A stretch of DNA of 64,000 nucleotides from Chionoecetes opilio (taxonomy: Eukaryota > Arthropoda > Malacostraca > Decapoda > Majidae). Position numbers and translations under genes: made by a program. The notes below the pieces were generated by a model. That model made no database searches, was not told where the DNA came from, and saw nothing but the letters and a program-made list of their open reading frames with translations. Where the stretch lies: positions 543,501 through 607,500 of the forward strand of contig JACEEZ010013530.1 in assembly GCA_016584305.1 (NCBI GenBank). Direction: 5' to 3'. Positions 11,701 to 54,115 of this stretch are shown piece by piece. How positions within the stretch are numbered: the stretch's first letter is position 1; the number at the start of each line of letters is the position of its first letter.

Positions 11701-11825
11701 GGCTTCATGGTAGGGAACAGCAGCACACCTCACAACTCATCATGCGCATTGACTACAACAGGTATTACAGTCACCATTCTGGTTCCTTTCAACGGTTAAC
11801 AGCAGGGACGTCCATAGAGACCTAG
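2788..11825 (+). CDS. TUBGCP4: Gamma-tubulin complex component 4 (GCP4), 3' nine coding exons, 5' end outside window
   Basis: Subunit of the gamma-tubulin ring complex, which nucleates microtubules at centrosomes and spindle. Exons read by phase: 2788-2882, 3153-3339, 3472-3628, 4767-4927, 7603-7750, 8113-8238, 8514-8694, 10645-10750, 11403-11825. Together they give 1584 nt, exactly 528 codons including the TAG stop. The protein follows animal GCP4 in order: HGCQILEAV, WLLHGLVLDPHQEFFI, IPLSVAEKILFIGE, LLGRGELFQALI, the RRAQHRLQQLW region, LRHHMALLIDNIQYYLQ, VDVLESQHWQLV and RIDYNRYYS near the C-terminus. The part present is about 527 residues against a usual total near 670, so roughly the first 125-150 residues lie upstream. 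A Ser/Thr-rich linker in exon 3153-3339 sits where vertebrate GCP4 has an acidic linker. All introns are GT-AG except the last, which begins GC. The gene is convergent with ATF6. Identity is from remembered family sequence, not a search. Confidence 0.93.
2883..4766 (+). other. TUBGCP4 introns between the first four exons here
   Basis: Apart from exons 3153-3339 and 3472-3628, this stretch is unique-looking intronic DNA. The main gap, 3629-4766, has no recognisable gene, RNA or transposon. Several short ORFs cross it but lack splice-compatible ends or family features. Confidence 0.6.
5095..6585 (+). mobile_element. hAT element (1.49 kb) with transposase C-terminal remnant
   Basis: Ends cagtgctattcaacct (5095) and, inverted, cagtgctcttcaacct (ending 6585) are typical hAT termini. 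They are flanked by an 8-base target duplication, atctgccc at 5087-5094 and atctaccc at 6586-6593 (one mismatch). The plus strand at about 6016-6191 encodes a hAT C-terminal dimerisation segment: SCLCEQGFSSL, then LMRVALEN and a QQQPSH tail, like ZBED5/FAM200-type transposases. The rest of the coding region is degraded and a LINE 3' end lies inside. Confidence 0.82.
5751..6010 (+). mobile_element. CR1-like LINE 3' end, copy 1 (inside hAT element)
   Basis: This copy shares long similarity with 19690-19935 (+) and 53393-53612 (-). It encodes the last residues of a non-LTR reverse transcriptase: a WLTNRVLNDWNGL-like stretch, then FKRSLNKFMDGEE. It is followed by a short 3' UTR and an imperfect (ttcttatg)n tail, as in CR1-like LINEs. 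It is 5'-truncated. Confidence 0.72.
7751..8112 (+). other. TUBGCP4 intron, no feature seen
   Basis: GT-AG intron of 362 bases. No repeat family or RNA was recognised. Confidence 0.6.
8745..10470 (+). mobile_element. Jockey-like LINE fragment, interrupted by a TTAA MITE
   Basis: About 8745-8984 reads (with frame breaks) as part of a reverse transcriptase: SFLKGRSTG, then FAVTLDIKSFDKEWHKLF, the usual catalytic neighbourhood of LINE RTs. About 9759-10466 is the downstream part: KNLNWKSHISSLAKTASKKL, LYRGLIRPCMEYVSHVWGGS, RVESKAFSLINSPPL, NARVNQYLHSFIP and KLWNSLP, ending FKRGVSRHLPK and a stop. The family is very common in decapods and usually labelled 'jockey'. Internal deletion and frameshifts make it inactive. 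It lies in a TUBGCP4 intron. Confidence 0.82.
8985..9758. mobile_element. 766-bp TTAA-flanked MITE in the LINE
   Basis: TTAA at 8985-8988 and 9755-9758 encloses inverted ends ccctttcacgcacg and cgtgcgtgaaaggg, as in piggyBac-type MITEs. The inside has no coding capacity; sub-terminal blocks contain several gacgc/gcgtc repeats. Its insertion point lies inside LINE sequence, so it is the younger of the two. Confidence 0.8.
10751..11402 (+). other. TUBGCP4: GC-AG intron of TUBGCP4
   Basis: Exon 10645-10750 ends ttgcag and is followed by gcgagtg; the acceptor is ctgccag before 11403. The frame needs exactly this border (105 nt plus one split base), so the donor is GC, a known minor donor class with good +3 to +5 bases. 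Confidence 0.8.
10815..11044 (+). mobile_element. RTE-like retroelement 3' end, copy 1
   Basis: Shares blocks with 20112-20337: caggtggtgctcgt, ccctcagccgaaaa, gaagaccatcc, aaaactcatgcc, acaaatttaaatga and gttaaacagaaagatg. It ends in a short GAT/GCT triplet run. The short GAT-type tail recalls RTE-clade LINEs or SINEs that use them. Confidence 0.55.
11403..11825 (+). CDS. TUBGCP4: TUBGCP4 terminal exon, C-terminal GRIP2 part
   Basis: Last coding exon of TUBGCP4. The acceptor follows a pyrimidine tract (ctatcccctgccag) and the frame continues from YYLQ of the previous exon into VDVLESQ, as in other GCP4 proteins. It encodes about 140 residues of the C-terminal GRIP2 domain, which in this family contacts gamma-tubulin. 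The tail after NRYYS is short and Ser/Thr-rich and ends at TAG 11823-11825. No convincing poly(A) signal was seen close downstream; a SINE starts within about 90 bases. Confidence 0.92.
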   Translation, partial: VDVLESQHWQLVRAVKETRDYQKLESAHHTFLASVAAQCFLHSPVVARALHHLLSLVHQFCAHLEASVAHGGTDEKTVEGLHEEFERAAALLFFHLSNLRLHGREQQHTSQLIMRIDYNRYYSHHSGSFQRLTAGTSIET

Positions 11826-11909
11826 AAGCTGCACACCGCCACCCTTTAGCATATCTGTTGTGTGGCAGAGAAATTCTGGCAGCACTATTGTAGAACATCA
11901 ATAGGTGTA

Positions 11910-12215
11910 TCGCCTCTGTGGTGTAGTGGCTAGCGTGCCTAGCTACGAATCTGCGGGCCCTGGTTCGAATCCGGGTCAGGACAGTCGGCGGCAGCCCACC
12001 CAGCTGTTCATCCATCCTTTCAGGGTTGGTCGATAAATAGGTACCTGGGAAAACCTGGGGAAGGTAACTGGTAACCCGGATGTCACACAGTCCAGTGTCC
12101 CGTGTAGCGGGTTGTCACCCACCACAGGCTCAAGGGCTGATGCGACGGAGATGAGCACAGAGGCCACGCGCAGCATAGCGTATGCCCCCATCTTTACCTT
12201 CATCTTTGCATAGGT
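11910..12215 (+). mobile_element. tRNA-derived SINE, copy 1
   Basis: A tRNA-like head contains an A box (tggtgtagtggctagc, about 11926) and a perfect B box (ggttcgaatcc, about 11962). Then comes a tRNA-unrelated body that includes gggtacctgg-like sequence and ends near tctttgcat. The body's 3' part recurs at 40934-41022. The flanking arms do not close an acceptor stem, so this is not a functional tRNA gene. Confidence 0.75.
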
Positions 12216-13186
12216 GTATGTCGTATTGCAGATAGAGTTATCGAATGTTGAGGAATTCAGCAGGCATGTAGTAGATGCCCAGGTTGCACTGACTTGAAAG
12301 AAAAAGAAAATTCTTTCTTGAAAGAAAGAATTTACAAAATTTTTGTTTGTCAAATTTAGGAGAGGTTTTGTTGTAGGTCTTGTAACAACAGAGTACAGTG
12401 GAGCCGCTGTTTATGCCAGTCACATACTTAGAAGAATGTTCAGTGATAATGATACACAAGCCACAATTAACATTGAAATAGTCATGGGAGACTAACGTTG
12501 TGAACTTCTTGGATATGTACGTCATTCAGACTGCACTGGACTCGCCTAGGACGAGAGGGATGGATTTTGAGGCTAGGACTGAGTTTTAAGAGAGCTAGAG
12601 GCTGTCAAGGTCTAATGTTTCTTTCCTAGTTGCAGTGATAGATATCGCAATTCATATAATTACTTTGAAAAGTGGTTTATGTTTACAGTAATACAAAAAA
12701 AATGCATAATTTTCTTTCAAATTTCCATACTTCAACTGGAGCCTAGAAATCTCAGGAACAATGGTTTTCCTGAAATCTCTTGAACACGATGTCAGAGTTA
12801 TAGACACCTCCCCAACTACCTGTAAACAGTGAGTCCAATGTGTGTACATGACTATATAAAAGAAAATACAACATTATTCATGTCTTCTTTATTAATTCAG
12901 TATAATTATCTATTTTCATATAATCAAATTATATAAAAGTGCAAAAAGCTTTAGCTTCTCCTCACACTGAAACCTGGTATCTTATTTCAGATGTGTTAAA
13001 CCATAAAAATAACACTCTAATCAGACAGTCCAATGTCATTCATGTCTTGCCTGTTAACTCTAATACATACATACATACACACACAAGCATACACTAACGT
13101 AACATCTATCTTATACAATTGAAGGAAAGTGCAGATCACAACAAATAAATGTGTCACACCACAAAAATGTGGAAAGAAGCAGAAGC

Positions 13187-15975
13187 ATTTTATTTCTGTA
13201 ATGTTTTCACTTTTGCCTTTTTCAGAGAGAACGGTCAGACTAGGAAGTATAGGACTTACAGGACCACGGAGTGTCAAGCATGAGGCCCCTTGTAGCAGTA
13301 TGGTATCGTCCTCGTCATTCAAAGACTTCCAACTCTTCACTGCATTTGTTTGGGCTGTATCATAAGAGTGAGTGGGAAAGTATAGATAGGTAAGCCGTTA
13401 ACTACTACATTCACTCTACATGTGGATTAATCTCTAATTTTGCTTTCCCAACTTCAGGCTTGCCGCCTGACTGTGCCGCCATGTCAACGTTTCCGTCGAT
13501 GCCCTGTGAGACTACAACTCCCACTGGTAGACTGACACCAGCCTATCAGTAGCAGTTGTAGTCTTGGGAGGACATCCGGGATAATGTTTATGTGGCGGTA
13601 CTGTGTCTGGCACAGACACATTTGACAGACATTTTGTAGGGCAACAATATGTGCCTTTTCCTCAGTGGTCACACATCCAAGGCATCTTGAGATGTAGACC
13701 GATTGTAGAAAGTGGTAGGGAAAACACAGGCTGAAGCAGGAATACTATATTTCCTCTAACATTTCTACTTCTTTCAGAGAATAATGAACTGGCCTTTGTA
13801 CATTGGCAGTCCCCTGTGGTTTAGCAACTGCTGGGAAGGGAGGACTGATTGGTCGACTACACTCAGTATCAGCGCCGTGGCGGCTCAGAACAAGCTGACT
13901 AAACTGACTGATGATTGTTAGTCTCCTTTGCCGCTATGTATCCAGACTCCACTCCTACTCATCCTCAGGTTCCCTAAGTTACTGTGGATAACTTTAACCT
14001 CTTTCCAATAGGTAGGTGGCCATGTTGATACACATGCACTTCTAAGGTATTTGATATCCTGTGGTTGTGAAGATAGTTTTTGTGCTTGCACACTTTCTCC
14101 ATCCCCCGGGACGACTCCCAGTGGTAGATGGCCGAGCACCTTTTGCCTGGGATCCCGTATATGATGTAGTTTTTGCTCCTTGCAAGTCTAATGTCTTTCA
14201 TTACTACAGGCAGAAATAAAATTTGTGTGGGCATCTGTGATCACCTCGCCACCTTGGATTTGATTCCTGCCCGAGGCAATGAAATACTTATCTTATATGG
14301 CTCATTCACTATTTTCAGTCTCCAATCTTGAGTCCTGCAGCGTGAGCAGGACTACGCCCACTTTTTACAATTAGTATGTGATGCCTTGGTCCCCAGGCAG
14401 GAGCATCACAAGGTAGTCCGGCTTCTCGGCCTCTTTCCTCATTCCTTTAATATGTCTACTGCTCTTCAGTTTGTTTAGCAGGCCTAGAGATTACATGAGT
14501 TTTCGGATGGCATCCGTTCTGTAGGCTAATCTCCTTCAAAAGAAATTATATAGTGATACATCGGGTGGGTAAAATTGCTACATTTTCTGTGTATAGAAAG
14601 TCCACAAACAAGGACGATTTTGTGCATTATTTGTTGGGAGGACAAAGTGCGGACAAGGAATTTCTTTTGAAGGAGATGGTTTATGTACGTAACAGATGCC
14701 ATCCAAAATAATGTTCTCCCGAGGCCAGGCCTGCTAAACAGACTGAAGGACAAAGCGATAGACGTATCAAAGAGGACGAGGAGAAGCCGGACTACCTTGT
14801 GGTGCCCGATGCCAGGGGAACAGCGGCCATCACATAGGTTTTGCCAAGAGAGAACGTACATTGCCCATGCCTCGGGACCGAAGATTGGGGACACGGTAAA
14901 GACAACTAACTGCAAGGAGAGAATAAACAGTATCATATGCAGTACTGCAACGGGTGCTCGGCAATCCCAGTCATCCCAGAGAATGGAAAAGAGATTGTAC
15001 AAGCACAAAGATGATCTCCACCATTACAGGACATCAAATTCCTTGGTTGCTGCCTGGAGCGTGGCTAAAGTATCTTAGGAATCTTAGGAAAGAGGATGAG
15101 AATTGCTGTGGAGTCTGTACAGCAAAGGAGAAGACTAAATCACCGGGAAGGATCCATCAGCCTGTCCTGAGCCACCAGCGTGCTGATACTGACTTGAGTA
15201 TGGTCGACCAATCAAAAGCCAGCCTTGCCAGCCTTACCGATCCACAGGGGGTGAATATATACTGCCAATGTACACGTGCCTTTTCATTCTCTCTGAAAAA
15301 GAGTGTAATATGTTATCCCTTCCACAATCACTTGTCACTTCTCTGTCCACCATAGACTGAAGTTTGGGAAGTAAAATAAGAACAGAGACGAATCCACGTG
15401 TGAAGTGAATGGAATAGTTAACACAGCTTACCTGTCAATGCCATCAAGCAACAACTAAGAGACCCGCTGCTTTGCATGACATAATATTTATAATACAACC
15501 CCATCACAAACATGCAGTGAAGACTTGGGCTTTAATTTATGCGAGGTGTGTCCCATACTTCAAGGTGCTACATTCATAGCACTTCCCACAGTTACTGTCC
15601 CGTGGGAGGCTCAGCCACCAGATCACCGGGGAAAATAGTTTGCTGATTGGTTTGCATCCCACCTTCTTTGTGTTGTTATGTTGACCGACTTCCCTTCAGT
15701 ATGGGGATGTTATGCCACTTCCAAAGTCTTTCATTCTTTCCTCCAGAGTCCATCATGGACTCGGGAGGGAAGAACGAAAAACTTTGGAAGCAGCATACAC
15801 CACCACAGAGAAGGGTTTGGGAGTCTCAAAAGGGCACGGAATTCAATGGTCATCAACGTGGCACAATGAAGGTGGGATGCAAACCCATCAACAAACTGTT
15901 TCCCCGGTGATCTGGTGGCTGAGCCGCCAAGGATGCTGTACTTCCTAGTCTGGCCGTCCTCTCTGAAAAAAACCA
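13187..15975. mobile_element. Head-to-head Penelope-like retroelement pair (long inverted repeat)
   Basis: Arms of about 1.3 kb (13187-14547 and 14657-15975) are imperfect inverted copies around a spacer of about 110 bases at 14602. Matching landmarks include tctccttcaaaagaaatt, ggcctgctaaac, tgtacattggcagt, acttcactgcat-like blocks and gactaggaagta. Each arm, read outward, resembles the C-terminus of Penelope-like elements: RPGLLNRLKDKAID, RTRRSR, HASGPKIGDTVKTT and then a GIY-YIG endonuclease end (SSQRMEKRLYKHKDDLHHY, RTSNSLV; in the left arm SRGMEKVCKHK and GHLP). Frames are broken in both arms. The pair separates the convergent genes TUBGCP4 and ATF6. The right arm carries an extra hairpin at 15607-15924. 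Confidence 0.72.
15607..15924. mobile_element. Foldback hairpin element inside right Penelope arm
   Basis: Two halves are near-perfect reverse complements meeting at gagtccatcatggactc (about 15757). Outer arms are gctcagccaccagatcaccg (from 15609) and cggtgatctggtggctgagc (to 15924). The equivalent left arm of the Penelope pair lacks this block, so it is a later insertion of about 320 bases. Confidence 0.7.
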
Positions 15976-17567
15976 TAGTCAAAAGATTAGAGAAATAAAG
16001 AAACTGATATTACACCAAACACAATTATCTCAATGGAGTGTCCTGGCAAGACAAATTGAGGCTATCCTCATGGCTTTTGGATATATATAATACATTCCTT
16101 CATCTGTAAAAAAGTTATGAATTTCTTCATGTTTTGTATAAATAATAAATGTTATCTAGGCGTCACAGGCTTTGTTTCCAGTCACCAGTGGAGTGTTTTC
16201 AGTTTTCACATCCCGCCCAAAGTTCTTTGGATTTGAGTCAACCACCACTCAGTTAATGTCGGATAAAATTTGTAAATCTTTTTATCTACAAGAACAAGAA
16301 AACTTAAAAAATCACAGCCTTATTATGTACTATAGAAAGAGATCTATAAAAGAAAATAAATAGTTATGTACAAAAGACGGTAAAATAAAATATCTTCAGA
16401 AGAAAATGCAACATAAAAATTTGTAGATAAACAAATAACAAGTCAATTTCTTATCTTTTGCTTAACTGAAGCAACAAGCAACACTAAGAGTAGCTTGATG
16501 GGTTCCTTCACTTACACAGTCACATTATACCCTTAAACTTAGCATATCTAAAGCCCTTAAAAGCACAATTTCTTCAAATTAACTATTTGAGGAAGCATTA
16601 TGTGATAAAATAATTAAACTTATTGGAAACTTGTACTTACGTGTTTGAGGACATCAATTGCACACCATCCACACAGTACATGTGGTAAAATTTTAGAAAC
16701 TAATTTTACACACTTATACAAGTGAGCTATGCATGGCACATAACATTTCTTTTAAAAGTCTGTTTTTAGTCCCATCTATACTTCTACATTGTCTGCATCA
16801 CAACTGCACTACACTACTCATGTGCCATGTCAGCATTTCTTGCATCACACAATGCCCCTGCACACACTACAGTCTCTGAATACCACCCTAGGAAAGTTAC
16901 TTCTACATACATTCTTACTACCTCCAGTATTTTCCCTCCTTCCCTTCCTTCCGTTCCCTACACTACTGCATAGAATGTTGAATAATTATTTTTTCACAAG
17001 TACACTGACATAAGGGAACACATTTCTAGATTCAGTCCACTGTGCGAAATGAAAAGAAAAGGGAGATTGCAACAACTTCCAAGGCAATGGAATGGTTCAT
17101 TGGTATAAAAAATAAAAAAGGTTCATTCTGCAGCTGTACGCATACCATGGCCGAGTGGCTGGGTGGGGAAAAGTTAAAATCTGGAAGTTAACATTTATGC
17201 CCTTAACTTGTAGCTTTGTCCTATTGTGCTTAAAAATATATACATAAATACAACCTTTTATAAAAGCTATTTTGTGGGCTTAGTAGAGGCATCAGTTTGA
17301 TTCTTTGTGTTGCCCTGAGCCCACCCAACCTACACATCACTAGCATTTGCCTCCATGGTAATCGTATCCTGTGTACTATATCCTTCTTTATACTTTGTGC
17401 ACCTATCATAAACTGCTGTTTATGGTAATGGGAGCTAACGCTTTGCCATAAATACTTCTGTAAGCACTCAAGGGACAACTAGCCAGTATATTCAGCCATC
17501 AGGTTGCCTGGTGTCCCCCTTAACCTCCCTGCCATGGGTTGATTAATTTTCACCTGTATGCACCAAG
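15976..17567. other. Gap downstream of ATF6, no gene seen
   Basis: AT-rich sequence, probably including the ATF6 3' UTR on the minus strand nearest 17567. No transposon family, RNA gene or coding exon was recognised. A canonical AATAAA on the minus strand was not found close to the stop. Confidence 0.5.
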
Positions 17568-43919
<26,352 letters not shown>

Positions 43920-44296
43920 GATGGCGAGATGTGAGAGAGGAGGATTCTGGTTTAAATGGCAGGAACAACACACTTTTCCCCCTGCTCAGCGTGTGTCTGC
44001 TGTGAAACTGACAGTGGTGGCGGAGGTGGTTCCCCCTGCAGGCGGCGTGCAGAGGCTCCACTACCACTACGCCGCGCCAAGGAGAATGTGCGTTTCAGGG
44101 GGTCCTTAATGTATTTGTGCGTCTGATAGTTCAACCAGAGAGCTTCACTGGTTCAACATTGTAATGAGAATGTAAGTTTCAACAGGAGTTCTGCCTTATT
44201 TTTTCTTCCACCCTGGTATACCTATTTGAAATAATCTACTCTGAATATTATCTACTACCGTAGTACCTACAACACAGTTTAAACTTACCGTACGTA

Positions 44297-44779
44297 CCGT
44301 AGATAACACTAAAGTCGCCATGACAACGTTTTTTTTCGATGTACAGACGTCTGGTGGCGTACTTACATTTCTACATCCATGAATCATGATTTCTGGAAAG
44401 TTAGAAGGAGCTATCTGGGGAGTCTGTGTCATTTTGTGTTTTCATCTGTGTCATATTATGGCTTTAAATGAACAAATTATCAAAATATCAATCGAGTGGC
44501 GACCTACACTAAGATCGCCAACTAGTGTTTATGTTCTGAGTGTCCTCCCGCCGTCGTCGTCGCTCGAAAAAAAAAACGAGTAGCGAAATTTGAAACCGTT
44601 TATACTTGCAGATACAAAGCATAAAACAACGCTGAAACAGGGTAGATTATACAGTTATGATATAAACTACTGTGTATCATCTTCAGTGGCACATACAAAT
44701 CAGTAATGATGCTATAATTCGTAATATATATGGCGCCTGGCGACATTAGTGCAGGTGGCGACTATAGTGTTATCTACGG
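44297..44779. mobile_element. CCGTAGATAACAC-ended element, copy 2 (unoccupied)
   Basis: Complete 483-base copy, TA-flanked, with inverted ends ccgtagataacacta and gtgttatctacgg. It corresponds, in reverse, to copy 1 at 4957-6944 without the hAT insert. No ORF of note. Confidence 0.8.
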
Positions 44780-45243
44780 TAGAAGATACATCCATTAGAA
44801 GACTTTATAATTGCTTCATTTAACATGCATACATCTAAAATTGATGTTCATTCCAATGTCTCAAAGTATATATTCATTGTTGGCAAGGTATGGTATGTGC
44901 GCCTACCACAGAGTTATATGCGGCTACCTACAGGTGAGCTAATTTTCTCATTGAAAAAATTGCGAAAGTAAAACTACCAATTTTACGTCGTAAGGAACAC
45001 TTTATTTTTTCATAATAACGACATTCCTCCTTGAGTGTTTACCATTCCTGTAACTTAATGAAAGGTCAATGGACCTTTCTTTCTCAGTTGTAGCCTATTG
45101 CTCAAAAAGATGTCTGTAAACAAAACAAGTTATCTAACAACACATTCACACATCTAGATACTAAGTACAGTGCTACGTAAACAAACTAAAGGCTCATATG
45201 GCGATCAGTATATGAAACAATAGAGCAATATAATTTACGTACT

Positions 45244-45424
<181 letters not shown>

Positions 45425-45480
45425 CACAGTGTGTGTGTTCCATAACACGATGGCACAACCTTACACAGTTGTTGTGTCCG

Positions 45481-48552
<3,072 letters not shown>

Positions 48553-48644
48553 GTTGGCGCCACGAAGAGCAGCAGGAGCAGACAACACCCCAGAGGAGGG
48601 CGAGGAGGTCGAGGAGGCAGTGTGTCCTAGATAGGTGGGACCTG

Positions 48645-48653
48645 CCTTATATA
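48645..48653 (-). promoter_or_regulatory. TATA box of the cuticle protein gene
   Basis: On the minus strand gggtatataaggc lies about 93 bases upstream of the ATG, which would place transcription start about 60-70 bases before the start codon. TATA promoters are usual for arthropod cuticle genes. Confidence 0.65.
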
Positions 48654-49342
48654 CCCTTGCTGCTCCCTTCCTCTCACTCCCCTTCGCTTCCCCTCCCCCA
48701 TTTCTTTCTGGTGCCCGGCCAGGTAAGTCGGGGCTCTAGCTTTCATAGACGAGAAAGACCACTACCTCCCTGGTCCTGTCTCTCATTAAGAACTGTTTAT
48801 ATATACATACATATATAAATGATAGAGAGGGAGAAAACAAATCTTGTTATGAAAAATAAACTCTCAGGGTTGTCCTAATACGAATAGTGCGAGGCATTGA
48901 CACAACTCATTATGTTACATGATGGACAATCACAGTACATGGAGACACCGTCACATGTGACTGGCCAAGCCAACCAATATGATTTACTGCGTGAGCAATT
49001 CCCGAACGGCCTCGTCAACCACAATGCTGTCCCCGGAGGCTGAGGCTGCCGTAGCGGTGGTGGAGGTTCGCCACTGGCAGATGGTGCTGGACCGCGGGAC
49101 TGCCAGAACACAGCCGCTGAAGAGCGCCGTGCTCAGCGCTCCTGCAAGAGACCCTGAGTCTTGCAGGACGCTGTAGGTGCCGCACTTACCACTTGCCCTT
49201 ATGCAGCGCACGCACACACACACACACACCAAAAAAAAAGAAAAAAAAAGTGAATGCATAACTAAACTATGTGAACGAAAAAGCTGAACCAACTATATAC
49301 AGTAATTATACAGTGCGCGGCACGTATTTCTGCGCATGTGTG

Positions 49343-49592
<250 letters not shown>

Positions 49593-50271
49593 CAGCACTT
49601 ATCTATTTATCACTCAAGCATAGTATAAATAACGTGTTCCTAAACCACTCAAGAAAGACATCAGATAAACTAACAAGTACAAGAAGAAACTGATGAAGTA
49701 TTAAAAAAAAAATGCGAAGTAATTTTTTACATAAAATTTTCATTCATTTTGCATTTAAAATTTATGAAAAGAACGAGAAAAAAATCATGGTACTGTATTG
49801 CCAACGTCAACTTAAGATTACGTAAATTACTGTTATCATCACTAGCATTACCAAAATCATTATTGTTACTATAGCCTTATCATTATCATTATAAGTTATT
49901 GTTAGCATTGCTATTGTCTATTAACTTACATGACCAAGATAAGACTTCGAGGCACAGGGTGTTAGGGGAGGGCGGGGGTGGCAAGGGAAGGAGGCCTATG
50001 CTATGGGAACAAAAGAGAAAGTGAAGAGAATAGATACAGGTCCTTCTCCCTTTTCCTTCCATATTGAATTTCGTGATCCGAAAGGTGTAGAGGTGAGGAT
50101 AAACTATACCTTCAATGGTAAGTGTTGATTTATGTTTTATAATAGTACCAATAATAACAGTGTTGGTAGTAATCATCGTAACAACAGTAATTAGAAGTAT
50201 AATTATTATTATTAGAGTAGTGGTAGTGATAAAACATTTAGCTGAGAAGTAGGATTTGGACGTCCACATAC

Positions 50272-50797
<526 letters not shown>

Positions 50798-50943
50798 AAA
50801 ATCTATCGACTATATACAAACGAAATTAAGAAGAAAAGGGGAAAAAAAAATTGGAAAAGGGGTATTGTCTCACTTGGTCAAATCCTGTTGCAGTAAAAAT
50901 TTCACCAAAACCACATAAATCAATTGTTTATGGAACTCGGGGA

Positions 50944-51680
<737 letters not shown>

Positions 51681-52640
51681 TACCCTTGACTTTCACATAT
51701 TATTTTGTGAACGTCTTGTATCGATAGCACGGTGAACCCCCCCCCCCAAAAAAAATTAATAATATTGTAATAATAATAGTGTTAATTACAATAAAGATTT
51801 TTTTATAACCTTACATCTGTTTAGTACATCTCATGGTGTCGTGTAAATACTGTCATGATAAGGACCCACGACGCCATCGAGCCCCTAAGAACAATGATGA
51901 TAATGATGATAATAGTGATGAGGATAAAAAATCTTTGCACATCACTAGACACAAGACAGGACTTTGTGGCCTGATACCCGTCATACAACACGGCAATGGA
52001 AACACTGGGCCGTACGGGTACTGTATGGCTCAGGCTGAAGCGCCGGAAGAAGGATAAATGTAAAACCGAAAAAGAACAGAGGAAAGAAAAGGGTACAGAA
52101 AAGTATACAGTAATAAAGACACATCCACAAAAATGGAAGCCAAGAGAGAGACACCATCACAGCTCCGCCTCAGGATATCGCCCTTGCCCAGTGACTCGCG
52201 CATCTGTATATTACAATGTGATGGGTGGCTAAACGACTGCGTAAGCGTTGACGAGATGCCCTTTGACAGGTCTTGTTCTTCGTCCTGCTGGGTCCCCGCC
52301 AACCCTCCCTAACCAGATAGAAGGCTCAGTTTAGGGTTTGAGTCGGTTTGAGACAGTTGAGTCGCCGACAACCGACAGCTCGCGTGGGCAGGGACGCTAC
52401 GCCCTGAGGTGGATCCGATGAACCACCCGCTACCCCCAAGACTACATTATAATGCTCAATGTACTTTAACACTATTATTATTACTTATGCTTCTACTGCA
52501 ACTATTGGACTACTACTTATACCACTTTTAACACCGCTAATACTCCATTCATCGTCATCATCACTGCTAAAGGATCAAATGCGCCTACGAAAAGTAAATT
52601 CCGGTATGTTTCGTAAGTCATCGATAAATCAAATATCTTT
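51681..52640. other. Gene-free stretch
   Basis: AT-rich in the first half, GC-balanced around 52200-52440. No RNA gene, exon or known repeat was recognised. Confidence 0.45.
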
Positions 52641-52641
52641 T

Positions 52642-52918
<277 letters not shown>

Positions 52919-53392
52919 CTTCCTGCTTCCGTTGCTTCCTCGGTCTAACAGAGTTGCCCATGTACCTCAACCATCCACTCCTCCCTCAACACACACTGTT
53001 ATCTGTTCCCCTTTCTCTCTTTCCACACGCTCCACAACAAAGCCAAACCTCCGCCGCCCTACTCATCTCGCCACACCAATTGGCTCTCACGTCACTCCAT
53101 CCACTTCCTTCACACGAGCAGTCTAGGGCCTTGAACCGAAGCTTTAAAAAAATGGAGGGGCGTGACGGCGTGACGGAAGAAGATACGCACTATCGGAACG
53201 GACACAAATGGGAGAGTAAAGAAAAGAGTAAAGATAAGGCTTGGAGATTATATACAAAGGAGGAGAGGAAGCAGGTGGAAGATTAGAAGAGGAATGATAG
53301 TTTGGGAAAGCCTTCAATAGAGTGGCAGTACCTATTACAGCAGTAACTACATGTGAATCCTTCGTAGTACAAGACACTATAAAACAATGGTA

Positions 53393-53612
53393 TAAGAACA
53401 TAAGAAAATAAGGAAGCTATAAGAGGCCGTGATACCTACACGTGGTAGTTCCTGTAACTTAACACTACCTACATCCAGCTTTCATCCCCATCCATGAAAT
53501 TGTCTAGCCTCCTTTTAAAGCTCCCTATTGACGCCGCAGTACCTACTTGACGACTGAGTTTATTCCAATCATTTATCGCCGTATTTGTGAACCAGTTTTC
53601 CCCTATTTCCTT
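53393..53612 (-). mobile_element. CR1-like LINE 3' end, copy 3
   Basis: Minus-strand copy of the family at 5751-6010. It encodes NWFTNTAINDWNKLSRQVGT and SFKRRLDNFMDGDE, then the same 3' UTR and a ttcttat tail at 53393. Confidence 0.75.
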
Positions 53613-53684
53613 CATGGTCATGCACTGCTGCACAACGCCGCGCACACTCCATGCAGACACACGTGGCCCTCGCACACGTGATAA

Positions 53685-54115
53685 GAAAAATTAATGTAAA
53701 CTCAAACTGGAAGAAAGAAGAGAAGGAGGAGACATGATTATGGTGTATAAATGTGTAATAGAATAAAAAGAGATCGGTGTTGAAGATGTATTTCCACGGG
53801 GAATTTTTTTTTCAATAGGAAACAGCAAGAAACTCAACAAGTGAAGAGGAGAAAAGAACGAGCTAAAGTATAATTTTCCAAATAGAGCAATAAATCAATA
53901 TAAAGTAATATATAATAATATAAGATAATAATAGTGATAATAGTAATAATAGTAATAATAGTGATAATAGTAATAATAGTAATAATAGACAATAATAGAG
54001 CAATAGATCAATGGAATGCACTACCAGAGGAAGTGGTGTGCAAATAGTGAAGAAAAATATAGTTTTGTATTAAAAGCTGAGACATTACGAGCTTGACTTC
54101 ATCTTGTACAACAGA
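53685..54115 (+). mobile_element. LINE C-terminal fragment in opposite orientation
   Basis: The plus strand reads, with frame breaks, EERREGGDMIMVYKC then, after an (ataat)-type expansion at 53900-53990, a RSINQWNALPEEVV-like stretch. Both are C-terminal landmarks of CR1/Jockey-type reverse transcriptases. It lies back to back with 53393-53612. Confidence 0.6.

Noticed and set aside
11910..11980. tRNA gene
   Set aside because: Good A and B boxes, but no acceptor stem, and a SINE body follows.
14683..15355. Two overlapping ORFs of about 130 codons as host genes
   Set aside because: They match Penelope-type C-terminal landmarks and have an inverted, decayed counterpart.
48984..49200. GC-richer stretch with open frames on both strands, upstream of the cuticle gene
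   Set aside because: No recognisable domain, and a minus-strand gtaagt interrupts the longest reading. Possibly a decayed exon, but unsupported.
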